The notes under the pieces: generated by a model
Databases searched by the model: none
The model's input: the letters and a program-made list of their open reading frames with translations, nothing else
What the model was told of the DNA's origin: nothing
Translations under genes and position numbers: made by a program
Shown here: positions 51,044 to 59,949 of the stretch, one piece after another
Position numbering within the stretch: position 1 is the stretch's first letter
Layout: every line of letters starts with the position of its first letter
Assembly (NCBI GenBank): GCA_028875575.1
Contig: JAPPDF010000097.1
Span: forward strand, 31,317 to 95,316
DNA from: Acidobacteriota bacterium
GTDB taxonomy: Bacteria > Acidobacteriota > Terriglobia > Versatilivoradales > Versatilivoraceae
Length of the DNA: 64,000 bases
Direction of reading: 5' to 3'

Positions 51044-52453
51044 ATGACAGGCTATGGTCGGTCGTTTTCCATGAAAGCCTTGGGGGTATTTCTGCTTGCC
51101 TGGGCGGCGGTTCCGGTCGCCATTGGAGCCGAGGAGCCCGAAGAGAAACAGCCCGAGGCCGTCCCCAGCTACTACCGGGACATCCGGCCCGTGATCCAGC
51201 AGCACTGCCAGGGCTGCCACCAGCCGGCCATCATGCAGGGGCATCTCGACCTGACGCAGTACCGGACGCTTCTCCGGGGAGGGCACAGCGGTCCGGGCCT
51301 GGTCCCGGGAGATCCGGAGAGAAGCCTTCTGATCGCCATGATGGAAGACAGGCGTCCGCCCCTGATGCCGCTGGGCGGTCCGCCGCTGGGCCGGGAAATC
51401 ATCGACAAGTTTCGAGCCTGGGTGAAAGCAGGCGCCCCCGACGACACTCCCGTCGAGCTCGGCAGGGTTTCGCAGAATGAGCCGCCCGTCTACACCTCGC
51501 CTCCCGTGATTACGGCCCTGACCTACTCGCCGGACGGTTCTCTGCTGGCCGTTTCGGGGTACCGGGAGGTTCTGCTGCACCGCTCCGACGGCAGCGGACT
51601 GGAAGGCCGCCTGGTGGGGCTCTCCGATCGCATCCAGTCGCTGGCCTTTACCCCCGATGGAAAAACCCTGGTGGCGGGGGGTGGGACGCCGGCCCGTTTC
51701 GGCGAGCTTCAGTTCTGGGACGTCGCCTCACGCAAGTTGAAACGCTCGGTCACTGTCTGTCAGGACACTCTCTTCGGGGTGTCCCTCTCACCCGACGGGT
51801 CTCGAGTGGCCTTCGGATGCTCCGACAGCACCGTCCGAATCCATGATGTGGCATCGGGGAAGGAATTGCTGAAAACCAACCACCACGAAAACTGGGTCCT
51901 GGGGACGCGCTTCGGCATGGATGGCAAGCGTATCGTCTCGGTGGGACGGGATTTCGCCGCCAAGTTGATGCATGCCGAGTCCGGAGCCTTCATCGAGAAC
52001 CTCAATAAACTGAGGAAGGAACTGGCGGCCGTGACCCGCCATCCCAGCCGGGACCGGGTGGTGGTTGGCGGCGAGGAGCGAATCCCCTACTACTACCATA
52101 TGGATCGGCCCAAGAAGATCTTTGCGGGCCAGGAAGGCACCTTGATTCGCGCCTTCGAACGCCAGTCCGGAGAAATTTTTGCCCTGGAGTTCAGCGCCGA
52201 CGGGCAGAGGCTGGCGGTAGCCGGGGCAGGAGCCGAGGCCGCTATTTATGACGTGGAGAGTGGCGAACGTCTGGCGGCCTGCACCGGGCACGAGGCCGGG
52301 ATCTACACCCTCGCCTTCCACCCGGGAGGCCGGGAGTTGGCCATGGCGGGGTTCGAAGGACGGGTTCGGATCCACGAGGTGGCCTCGGGAAAGCTGTTGC
52401 GGGACTTTGTTCCGGTTCCGATGAAAGCGGAGATGGCGGCCTCCGGCCCATAG
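51044..52453 (+). CDS. Planctomycete-type cytochrome c with WD40 repeats
   Basis: About 469 residues. Signal peptide (MKALGVFLLAWAAVPVAIGA), a cytochrome domain with CQGCH and PLMPLGGPPLGREIIDKFRAWVKAG, then WD40-like blades (ALTYSPDGSLLAVSG, SLAFTPDGKTLVAGGG, GVSLSPDGSRVAFG, ALEFSADGQRLAVAGAG, TLAFHPGGRELAMAGFEGR). Start is 51044 or 51071; the latter begins the signal peptide directly. It is the first gene of a four-gene operon with a PPC protein, a DUF1549/DUF1553 protein and DUF1501. The propeller may be a docking surface for the others; this is inferred from context. Confidence 0.88.
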   Translation: MTGYGRSFSMKALGVFLLAWAAVPVAIGAEEPEEKQPEAVPSYYRDIRPVIQQHCQGCHQPAIMQGHLDLTQYRTLLRGGHSGPGLVPGDPERSLLIAMMEDRRPPLMPLGGPPLGREIIDKFRAWVKAGAPDDTPVELGRVSQNEPPVYTSPPVITALTYSPDGSLLAVSGYREVLLHRSDGSGLEGRLVGLSDRIQSLAFTPDGKTLVAGGGTPARFGELQFWDVASRKLKRSVTVCQDTLFGVSLSPDGSRVAFGCSDSTVRIHDVASGKELLKTNHHENWVLGTRFGMDGKRIVSVGRDFAAKLMHAESGAFIENLNKLRKELAAVTRHPSRDRVVVGGEERIPYYYHMDRPKKIFAGQEGTLIRAFERQSGEIFALEFSADGQRLAVAGAGAEAAIYDVESGERLAACTGHEAGIYTLAFHPGGRELAMAGFEGRVRIHEVASGKLLRDFVPVPMKAEMAASGP

Positions 52454-52484
52454 TTCCGAGGACTTGGCGGGTAGGGAGAAGAGG

Positions 52485-54995
52485 ATGATAAAGAACCACC
52501 GACGTGGCTGGAGGGCTTGCCGGAGAACCGGCCTGCTCGGGATCCTGATGCTTGGGGTTCTGGCGTCTTCGGCCCTGGGCGCCGGCCCGGCCCTGAAGCG
52601 GCTGGATCCGCCCGGAGCCCAGCGGGGAACCGCCTTCACCCTCACTCTGGTCGGACGTCACCTCCAGGCAGCCGAGATCGTCTCCAACCTGCCGGGCACA
52701 TTCACTCCCCTGACCTCATCCGCTCAGGGGGCCTCGGCGGGCAAGGCGGAGGAAAAACGGCCCTTCCTGGTGGAGTTGCCGGGCGAAACGCCGGTGGGGC
52801 TCTACACCCTGAGGCTTCGCTCTCCCGAGGGGTTGTCCAACGCGCTGCTGTTCAGCGTGGGCGCCCTGCCGGAAGTTTCCGAAGAAGAGTCCCGCCAACC
52901 GGTCCACCAGGCCTTGAACAATTCCGTGGAAGGGAGCCAGGCGCTCGAGCTTCCGGCCACGGTTAACGGAACGCTCTCCGGACCCGACCGGGATGTCTAC
53001 CGCTTCGAGGGCCGTAAAGGGCAACGCCTGGTGATCGAGGTGGAAGCCCGGAGGGCTGGTTCGGCGCTGGATCCGGTCATCCGGCTGTTGACGGCCGAGA
53101 AGAAGCAGATCGCCACCTCCAACGATACCCAAGGCCTGGGCGTGGACTGCCGGTTGGACGTCTCCTTGCCCGAATCGGGCCGCTACTACCTGATGCTGCA
53201 CGACGCACGATTCAGTGAGCAGGAACAGAACTTCTACCGGTTGAAGATCGGGGAGTTCGCCTACGCCGCCGGACTCTTTCCCCTGGGAGGGAGGAGAGGT
53301 GAAAAGGTCCCGGTCCGGCTGGTGGGCGGCAACCTCAGGGGATCCAGGGAATTGACGGTGGACTTGAGCCGGGTCGGACCCGCGGCCGATTTCGCCACGG
53401 TGCCGGTGCCGGGCCCCCCGGGGAGCCTCCCGCTCCTGTTTGCGGTGGCCGATCTTCCGGAGACTATGGAGCCTCCCGCTGGCGCCGAGGCGAGTCTCGA
53501 GCCCGGAACCGTGGTCAACGGACGCATAGAGAAGCCTGGAGAGGTGGACCGTTATCGCCTGGCCGTCAACCCCGGAGAGGAGTGGATGATCCAGTTGGAG
53601 GCAGGTGGATTGGGGACCTCGCGCCTCTACGGCAGATTGACCGCCTCCGATGCCGAGGGGAATCGGCTGGCCTCGGCGGGGGACGACATTCCGGAAGTTG
53701 CCGTCTTCTCGGCAGTGCTGCGCGGGTTGAGGACCAGTTCCGACCCGTTTCTCAGAGTGAAAGTGCCCGAGGGAGTGCGAGAGTTGCTGGTGGCGGTGGA
53801 GGACCTGGTGGAGCGGGGAGGTCCGCTGTTCGGCTACCGGCTCATGGCGCGCCGGCAGGCGGCCGATTTCGTGCTGAGCCTGGCGACGCCCTATCTTAAT
53901 ATTCCGGCCGAAGGGACAGCGGCGGTTGAGGTCAACATTCAGCGCAGGGGGTACCTGGGAGAAATACAGCTCAGCATTGCGGACGCCGGAGAAGACCTGG
54001 TGGTCGAAGGCGGGCTGGTTCCGACCGCCTCCCTGGTGCAGGGCGAGAGGGCCCGTTCCGGTTCCGGCCTGCTGACTGTCACTGCCCGCAAGGGTGCGGC
54101 GCTGAGGCTGAGAGAATTGTCCGTCTGGGGAGAGGCGGTCCTGGAAAACGGCACACGGCTGCGCCGGAGGGCGAGAGGTCCCGGGTTGATCACCCAGGTT
54201 CAAAGCAGCCGGGGAACCGGACGGCCCGATCCCAACAACCGGGACGATCAGGCCCCCTTCGTGGCCCACTGGCTGGGGATGGAGCTCCCGGCCATGGTCT
54301 CCAATTCCCCCCTGGCCGCCCTGAAGGTGGAGGGCCCCGAGACTATCCGGCTGGTCCAGGGAATGCAGACTCAGTTGCCGTGGAAGTTCGAGAGTGCCGT
54401 GCCCGGTCTTCGCCCCCCGGAAAGGGTTGTCGCCAGTACGCCCGGATCTCGAGAAGTGAACACGAGGGTGGGCGAGGTCGGCGCCAGGTACATCAGCGAG
54501 GGATGGCTGAGGATCGGCACCACGGTGGGAACGCCTGTCCTGAAGTTCAACTTGGTTCTGTCCGGTCCGCTGGACGTGGATGGCACCCCGGCCACTGTTT
54601 ACTCAAGGGTCATGACAGTTGACGTGGTGCCGGGATACCGCCTGAGCCTGGCGGGCGAAGGGATCGGGTTGAGTCCGGGTGGGGACGGGGAACTGCTGGG
54701 CAGGGTTGAACGGGAACCGGCCTTCAAGCAGCCGGTGAGCATCCGGCCGGAAAACTTTCCACAGGGTGTGTCCTGTCCCCCGCTGGAAGTTCCCGCCGAT
54801 GAAGACGTATTTCGAGTGGAGTGCCGGGCGGAAGACTCGGCCACTCCCGGTGAGTATGAGTTCGAGATCACTTCCTCCTCCATGTTGGCGGGGAGAGAAA
54901 AGGAAAAGGTTCCCTACAGCATTGCTCCTCTGCGCTCCAAAATCGTGGTTTCAGCCGGGGAGGATACTGCCAGGGTTCTCCCGATCGAGAGGTAA
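52485..54995 (+). CDS. Exported PPC (pre-peptidase C-terminal) domain protein
   Basis: An 836-residue protein with a signal peptide (RTGLLGILMLGVLASSALGA). IPT-like region KRLDPPGAQRGTAFTLTLVG, then PPC-type beta-sandwich domains at ~residues 150-250 (NGTLSGPDRDVYRFEGRKGQ, RYYLMLHDARF) and ~330-440 (VVNGRIEKPGEVDRYRLAV, EEWMIQLEAGG), followed by beta-rich segments I cannot name. No catalytic motif. Proteins like this regularly lie between the cytochrome-WD40 and DUF1549/DUF1553 genes of these operons and may bind carbohydrate or protein. GGGAGAAGAGG precedes the ATG at 52485. The next gene starts 7 bases after its stop. Confidence 0.85.
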   Translation: MIKNHRRGWRACRRTGLLGILMLGVLASSALGAGPALKRLDPPGAQRGTAFTLTLVGRHLQAAEIVSNLPGTFTPLTSSAQGASAGKAEEKRPFLVELPGETPVGLYTLRLRSPEGLSNALLFSVGALPEVSEEESRQPVHQALNNSVEGSQALELPATVNGTLSGPDRDVYRFEGRKGQRLVIEVEARRAGSALDPVIRLLTAEKKQIATSNDTQGLGVDCRLDVSLPESGRYYLMLHDARFSEQEQNFYRLKIGEFAYAAGLFPLGGRRGEKVPVRLVGGNLRGSRELTVDLSRVGPAADFATVPVPGPPGSLPLLFAVADLPETMEPPAGAEASLEPGTVVNGRIEKPGEVDRYRLAVNPGEEWMIQLEAGGLGTSRLYGRLTASDAEGNRLASAGDDIPEVAVFSAVLRGLRTSSDPFLRVKVPEGVRELLVAVEDLVERGGPLFGYRLMARRQAADFVLSLATPYLNIPAEGTAAVEVNIQRRGYLGEIQLSIADAGEDLVVEGGLVPTASLVQGERARSGSGLLTVTARKGAALRLRELSVWGEAVLENGTRLRRRARGPGLITQVQSSRGTGRPDPNNRDDQAPFVAHWLGMELPAMVSNSPLAALKVEGPETIRLVQGMQTQLPWKFESAVPGLRPPERVVASTPGSREVNTRVGEVGARYISEGWLRIGTTVGTPVLKFNLVLSGPLDVDGTPATVYSRVMTVDVVPGYRLSLAGEGIGLSPGGDGELLGRVEREPAFKQPVSIRPENFPQGVSCPPLEVPADEDVFRVECRAEDSATPGEYEFEITSSSMLAGREKEKVPYSIAPLRSKIVVSAGEDTARVLPIER

Positions 54996-55002
54996 GCGTT
55001 TC

Positions 55003-57486
55003 ATGGTTTCAAAGCCGATAACGACCTGTCTTTGGGTGGGCAGCCTCATGCTGACATTTGCCGGCACGGGTCTGACGGACGGTGACGGTTCGACCGCGCC
55101 GCCGGCTGAAATCCGCGAGCTGCAAGTCCGGCCCGGCGGTCTGGTTTTCAGCAGGCCGGGAGAATTGCGCAGAATCCTGGTCACCGGTATCTCCGTCGAC
55201 GGCGAGCGGCTGGACTTGACGGAAACGGCCCGGATCGAGTCGCAAGGCGGGATCGTCGAGTTGGGACCGGACAGTTATCTGCGGGCGGTGGAGGAAGGAG
55301 AGACCCGGGTGACGGTTCGGGCCGGCGGACATTCGGCCGAGATCGACGTGCGGGTAGACGCCTCACCCGGTGCCACAAGGACCACTTTTCTGCGGGACGT
55401 CCTGCCCATCATGAACAAGGTGGGATGTTCGCAGGGCGTCTGCCACGGGGCAGCCAAGGGCAAGAACGGTTTCAAGCTCTCCCTGCGGGGCTATGATGCT
55501 GAGTTCGACTATCAGGCGCTTCTCTTCGAGATGTCCGGCCGGCGCTTCAATCGAGCCGACCCGCCTCAGAGCCTGATGCTGGCCAAGCCCACCCAGCAGG
55601 TCGCCCACGGAGGCGGATTGCGGTTGAAGCCGGGTTCTTCCTACTACAACGCCATCCTGGAATGGATCGATCAGGAGGTTCCCTTTGGCGATCCCAAGTC
55701 GGACCGGGTGGTGGAGCTCAAGGTCCATCCGGGGGAGATCTTCATGCACGCCCCGGGGCGCAGCCAGCAGGTGGTGGTGGTGGCCCGCTACGCGGACGGA
55801 TCGAGCCGGGACGTGACCCGGGAGTCCCACCTCGGTAGCAGCAACGGGGAGGCGGTGGCCGTGGAGGGGAGCGGGGTGAAGGGCATCCGTAGCGGAGAGT
55901 CGACCCTAATGGTTCGATACGAGGGTCAGTTCGAGATGGTTCCCGTGACCGTTCTCAACCCCCGGACCGGGTTCGTCTGGGCGGCCTTGCCCCAGTACAA
56001 CTATATCGATGAACGGGTCGACAGTAAGCTGAAGCGGCTCAGGATACAACCCTCAGCGCTGGCCGAGGACGCCGAGTTCCTGCGCCGGGTCAGCCTGGAT
56101 CTGACCGGCAAGACCCCTGAGCCGGAGCGGATTCGAACCTTTGTTCAGGATCCGACCGAGACCCACCGGAAGCGTTCCCGCGCCATCGATGAGCTGATCC
56201 GCAGCCAGGCCTACGCCGACTACTGGACCCTGAAGTGGGGCGATCTGCTGCGCAGCAATCGCAAGTTCATGAGCTACAAGGGCATGTGGGCCTTCCGCGA
56301 GTGGCTGCGCCAGTCCATTGCCGACAACAAGCCCTACGACGAGCTGGTTCAAGAACTGCTCACCTCCAAGGGGAGCACCTTCGAGAATCCGGCGGCCAAC
56401 TTCTTTCTCTCGGCTCGTGGCCCCACAGCCGCCATGGAGACCACCACCCAGCTCTTTCTGGGGGTTCGGATGGTCTGTGCCCAGTGCCACGACCATCCCT
56501 TTGAAAAGTGGACCCAGAACCAGTATTTCGAAATGGCTGCCTTCTTCTCTGCTATCGGGGTGCGGCCGGGATTCGAAAGCGGCGAGGAAGTGGTCTATCT
56601 CAAGCGGGTCGAAAACGAGTTGAAGCACCCCAAGGACGGGCGAGTGGTGAATCCCCGGTTTCTGGTTGCGTCCGGCACCCCGCCATCCATACCCGCGGCG
56701 GCCGAGGGAGACCGCCGGCCGGCCCTGGTCGAGTGGCTTACTTCGAGGGAGAATCCTTTCTTTGCCCGGGCCATCGTGAACCGTGTCTGGAGCTACTTCT
56801 TCCACCGGGGGATTATCAGTCCGGTGGACGATATCCGCGCCTCCAATCCCCCCGTCAACGAGGCGTTGCTGGAAGCCTTGGCCAAGGATTTCGAAAAGCA
56901 CGACTTCGATCTGCAGCACCTGATGAGGACCATCACCAATTCCCGCGTCTACCAGACCACCTTCCGCACCAACCCGTGGAACCGGCATGACGATCGCAAC
57001 TTCTCCCACCAGATCCCCCGCCGTCTGGGCGCCGAGCCCCTGGCCGATGCCATCGCCCTGGCGACCGGGGTCCGTTTCGAACTTCCCGAAATGCCGGAAG
57101 ACTACAGCGCGGTGCAGGTCCCCGATCCCCACGTGGGCAAGGGCGGCTTCCTGGACCTGTTCGGACGCCCGCAACGGGAAGAGCCCTGCGAGTGCGAGCG
57201 CCGCAGCGACGTCAGCCTGTCTCATGCCCTCAATCTGGTGAACGGCCCTACCTTGGCCGATGCCGTCTCCGCTCCCGAGGGCCGAATCGCCACCCTCATC
57301 CAGCAAGGAAAGTCGGACCGACAACTCATCGAGAATCTCCACCTGGCTACCGTGAGTCGCTCGCCGACCCCTCAGGAAATGCAGGTCGGTGTGAACCATC
57401 TGAATCATTCCGAAAGCCGGGCTGCCGGCGCTCAGGATCTGTTGTGGGCGCTGCTCAACAGCAATGGCTTTCTCTTTAACCGTTGA
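55003..57486 (+). CDS. DUF1549/DUF1553 protein with Ig-like domain and CX4CH motif
   Basis: An 827-residue exported protein. Signal peptide, a Big_2-like Ig segment (~35-120; YLRAVEEGETRVTVRAGG), then GCSQGVCHGAAKGKNGFKLS, where C142, C147 and H148 form CX4CH rather than CXXCH. A second Ig-like segment (~240-320; VVVVARYADGSSRDVTRES) is followed by DUF1549 (LRRVSLDLTGKTPEPERI; CAQCHDHPFEKWTQN near 490 with a normal CXXCH) and DUF1553 (AIVNRVWSYFFHRGI; NPPVNEALLEALAKDF; LSHALNLVNGPTLADAV). GAGAGGTAAG precedes the ATG at 55003; the frame extends upstream over the previous gene. Same subtype as the partial gene at the left edge. Confidence 0.92.
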   Translation: MVSKPITTCLWVGSLMLTFAGTGLTDGDGSTAPPAEIRELQVRPGGLVFSRPGELRRILVTGISVDGERLDLTETARIESQGGIVELGPDSYLRAVEEGETRVTVRAGGHSAEIDVRVDASPGATRTTFLRDVLPIMNKVGCSQGVCHGAAKGKNGFKLSLRGYDAEFDYQALLFEMSGRRFNRADPPQSLMLAKPTQQVAHGGGLRLKPGSSYYNAILEWIDQEVPFGDPKSDRVVELKVHPGEIFMHAPGRSQQVVVVARYADGSSRDVTRESHLGSSNGEAVAVEGSGVKGIRSGESTLMVRYEGQFEMVPVTVLNPRTGFVWAALPQYNYIDERVDSKLKRLRIQPSALAEDAEFLRRVSLDLTGKTPEPERIRTFVQDPTETHRKRSRAIDELIRSQAYADYWTLKWGDLLRSNRKFMSYKGMWAFREWLRQSIADNKPYDELVQELLTSKGSTFENPAANFFLSARGPTAAMETTTQLFLGVRMVCAQCHDHPFEKWTQNQYFEMAAFFSAIGVRPGFESGEEVVYLKRVENELKHPKDGRVVNPRFLVASGTPPSIPAAAEGDRRPALVEWLTSRENPFFARAIVNRVWSYFFHRGIISPVDDIRASNPPVNEALLEALAKDFEKHDFDLQHLMRTITNSRVYQTTFRTNPWNRHDDRNFSHQIPRRLGAEPLADAIALATGVRFELPEMPEDYSAVQVPDPHVGKGGFLDLFGRPQREEPCECERRSDVSLSHALNLVNGPTLADAVSAPEGRIATLIQQGKSDRQLIENLHLATVSRSPTPQEMQVGVNHLNHSESRAAGAQDLLWALLNSNGFLFNR

Positions 57487-57539
57487 ACCGGTATGATCAT
57501 CCGTAAATACAAGCAAGCGTTTTCGGAAGGAGGGACAAA

Positions 57540-59000
57540 ATGTTAGTGATTCCAGGCCGCGGCGGCAGTTTCTGCGATGGACCCACCCGCAGGGAGTTTC
57601 TGCGGGTCGGATCCGTGGGTTTATTCGGTCTCGGGTTGCCTCATTTCCTGGCCATGCAAAAAGCGCAGGCGGCCTCCACCCCCGACCTGGCGGCCAGGTA
57701 CGCCGGAGTCCGGGGATTTGGCGCGGCCAAGCACGTGGTGCTGCTCTTCCTGCAGGGAGGTCCCAGCCATCTCGACATCTGGGATCCCAAGCCCGATGCT
57801 CCCTCCAACGTCCGTGGCGAGTTCAATCCGATCAAGACCAAGGTTCCCGGTATCCAGCTCAGCGAGACCATGCCCCTGCTGGCCGACCAGGTGGACAAGT
57901 GCACCTTGATCCGCTCCATGAGCTATACCCCCAAGGGTCTCTTCAACCACACCGCGGCCATCTACCAGATGCTGACGGGCTACCCTCCCGACAAAGTGGC
58001 TCCCTCGGGTCAGCTCGAGCCCCCCTCTCCGGCCGACTTTCCCACGGCCGGCTCGCACGTTTCCAAGATGATTCCGCCGGATGAGCCGGTTCTGCCCTTT
58101 GTGGAGCTGACCCGTCCCTTGCAGGAATCCAGCGTGATCGGCAAGGGGGGAGCCGCCGGCTTTCTGGGCAAGGCCTACGACCCCTATCGTCTCTACCAGG
58201 ATCCCAATGAGTCCATCAACCTGGATGACCTGACGCTGCGCAAGGAAGTTTCGGAGCAGCGGCTGAAGGACCGCTACACGCTGCTGAAGGGGCTCAACCA
58301 GTCCATGCCGGAGCTGGAAAAGGCGGTGGGCAAGCACGCCCTGGGAGAGTACTACGAAAAGGCCTTCGACCTGGTGCTTTCCGGCAAGGCTCGAGATGCC
58401 TTCGATCTGGACAAGGAGTCCAGCCAGATGCGAGACCGTTACGGCCGAACCACCTTCGGCCAGGGGGCCCTGCTGGCCCGCCGACTGGTGGAAGCCGGAA
58501 CCCGCTTCGTCCAGTTGAACTGGCCGGCCGTAGCCAACGGCAATCCCGAGGTGGATGCCTGGGACACCCACGCCTCCAACTTCAAGCCCTTGCGCAACCT
58601 TCACTGTCCCAAGTTGGACCGGGCCCTCTCGGCGCTGCTGGAAGACATGCACGAGCGCGGCCTGCTGGAAGAGACGCTGGTGGTGGCCGTGGGAGAATTC
58701 GGCAGATCGCCTCGCCTGGGCGTGAGCACTTCGGGCAACACCAACGCCCCCGACGGCCGGGACCACTGGCCCTACTGCTACACCGCCGTCATTGCCGGGG
58801 CCGGAATTCCGGGAGGCCAGCTGTATGGGGCCTCGGACGAGACCGGTTCCGCGCCCAAGGACAAGCCGGTCCACCCCAACGATCTCCTGGCGACCGTCTA
58901 TTTCACCCTGGGGATCAATCCCGAAATGGAAGTGCTCAACCACCTGGAACAGCCCCGGGAACTGGTCAAGGGCCAGCCGGTGCTCGATCTCTGGTCCTAG
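57540..59000 (+). CDS. DUF1501 family exported protein
   Basis: A 486-residue DUF1501 protein. Twin-arginine leader PTRREFLRVGSVGLFGLGL; landmarks LLFLQGGPSHLDIWDPKP, VDAWDTHASNFKP, VAVGEFGRSPRLGVS and GRDHWPYCYTAVIAGAG. A strong ribosome site, GAAGGAGGG, lies 5 bases before the ATG. It is the last gene of the cytochrome/PPC/DUF1549-1553/DUF1501 operon, 53 bases after the previous stop. Confidence 0.94.
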   Translation: MLVIPGRGGSFCDGPTRREFLRVGSVGLFGLGLPHFLAMQKAQAASTPDLAARYAGVRGFGAAKHVVLLFLQGGPSHLDIWDPKPDAPSNVRGEFNPIKTKVPGIQLSETMPLLADQVDKCTLIRSMSYTPKGLFNHTAAIYQMLTGYPPDKVAPSGQLEPPSPADFPTAGSHVSKMIPPDEPVLPFVELTRPLQESSVIGKGGAAGFLGKAYDPYRLYQDPNESINLDDLTLRKEVSEQRLKDRYTLLKGLNQSMPELEKAVGKHALGEYYEKAFDLVLSGKARDAFDLDKESSQMRDRYGRTTFGQGALLARRLVEAGTRFVQLNWPAVANGNPEVDAWDTHASNFKPLRNLHCPKLDRALSALLEDMHERGLLEETLVVAVGEFGRSPRLGVSTSGNTNAPDGRDHWPYCYTAVIAGAGIPGGQLYGASDETGSAPKDKPVHPNDLLATVYFTLGINPEMEVLNHLEQPRELVKGQPVLDLWS

Positions 59001-59076
59001 TCTGTATTTCTCGCCGGGCCGTCGGCGATGTCTCGGGGGAAGAGATATTCATCAAGGGATACAGAGAGACTGATCG

Positions 59077-59892
59077 ATGAGACGGACTATGGAAACCCGT
59101 GTGACCCTGCCCGAGGGATTTGAAGAGACAATGGCCATCCCCAACGCGGCCGAGCGGTTGCGGGAGGCCAGGGAAGTCGGCGATCGGCTGCTGGGCGCGG
59201 GGATCCCCTTGATGGATCACCCCGACCACTACGCGATCTTCTCGGAGCCGCCCCGCCTGTTGGCGGAGCCGCTGAGAAGCCGGGGGTACGTGGTCGGATC
59301 GGACAATCGCTGCTATCCCTCCCCGGTGGACGGCTGCGACTACATCAACGTGGCGGCCTCGCTGCCGGAAGTCAGCCCGGCGCGGGAAAAGGGCTGGCCC
59401 GACCACATCGCCGTGGTTCATCCCCTGGACGAGACCGGCTATAGCCGCATGATGGACCAGGGGTACGGAAACCCTTTCATCCATCACATCACCTGGGGCA
59501 TCCGGCCACCGGCCGAGGCGCCCGACGATGAAGTCGAATTCGCCGGCAGCCTGATTTTCCGGATGGCTGATATTCGGGAACGGATCCGGGAACTTCTCCG
59601 GGAAGACCCGGGCACCTTGATCATGGCTCTACCCGGCAGGGTGGCCCAGGCTCCCGAGTTTCAGGCGCAACTTGCGGCCGCGTTGGGTGGAACGCCCGCG
59701 GACGAATACCAGGTGGAAGTGATGGAAGGGGGAGGATACCTCCTGCAGTTCTTCGTATTGACGGGCGGTCGGATCGAGGTGGCTCTCAGAGTCGGAACCC
59801 GCCAGACCTTCAACCCCAAGAGCGTCCACAAGATCTCCAAGGACGAGTTGAGCGTGGACCAGGGGCGGGCTGCCGGTTCGGAGACCATGTAG
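59077..59892 (+). CDS. Conserved-looking hypothetical protein
   Basis: A 271-residue soluble protein that I do not recognise; no signal peptide or membrane segment. It is rich in His/Asp near the middle: DHIAVVHPLDETGYSRMM and NPFIHHITWGIRPP, the latter reminiscent of the HHxT-type strand of vicinal-oxygen-chelate (glyoxalase fold) proteins. A C-terminal beta-rich part has GGGYLLQFFVLTGGRIEVAL. It follows the DUF1501 gene by 76 bases and precedes gnd by 57, on the same strand, so it could be co-transcribed with either. Codon use and length support a real gene; function is unknown. Confidence 0.7.
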   Translation: MRRTMETRVTLPEGFEETMAIPNAAERLREAREVGDRLLGAGIPLMDHPDHYAIFSEPPRLLAEPLRSRGYVVGSDNRCYPSPVDGCDYINVAASLPEVSPAREKGWPDHIAVVHPLDETGYSRMMDQGYGNPFIHHITWGIRPPAEAPDDEVEFAGSLIFRMADIRERIRELLREDPGTLIMALPGRVAQAPEFQAQLAAALGGTPADEYQVEVMEGGGYLLQFFVLTGGRIEVALRVGTRQTFNPKSVHKISKDELSVDQGRAAGSETM

Positions 59893-59949
59893 TTACGCAA
59901 TAGTCCTGCCGTCGCACTCCTGTCCTTTTTCCCGAAAAGAAAGCATCGC

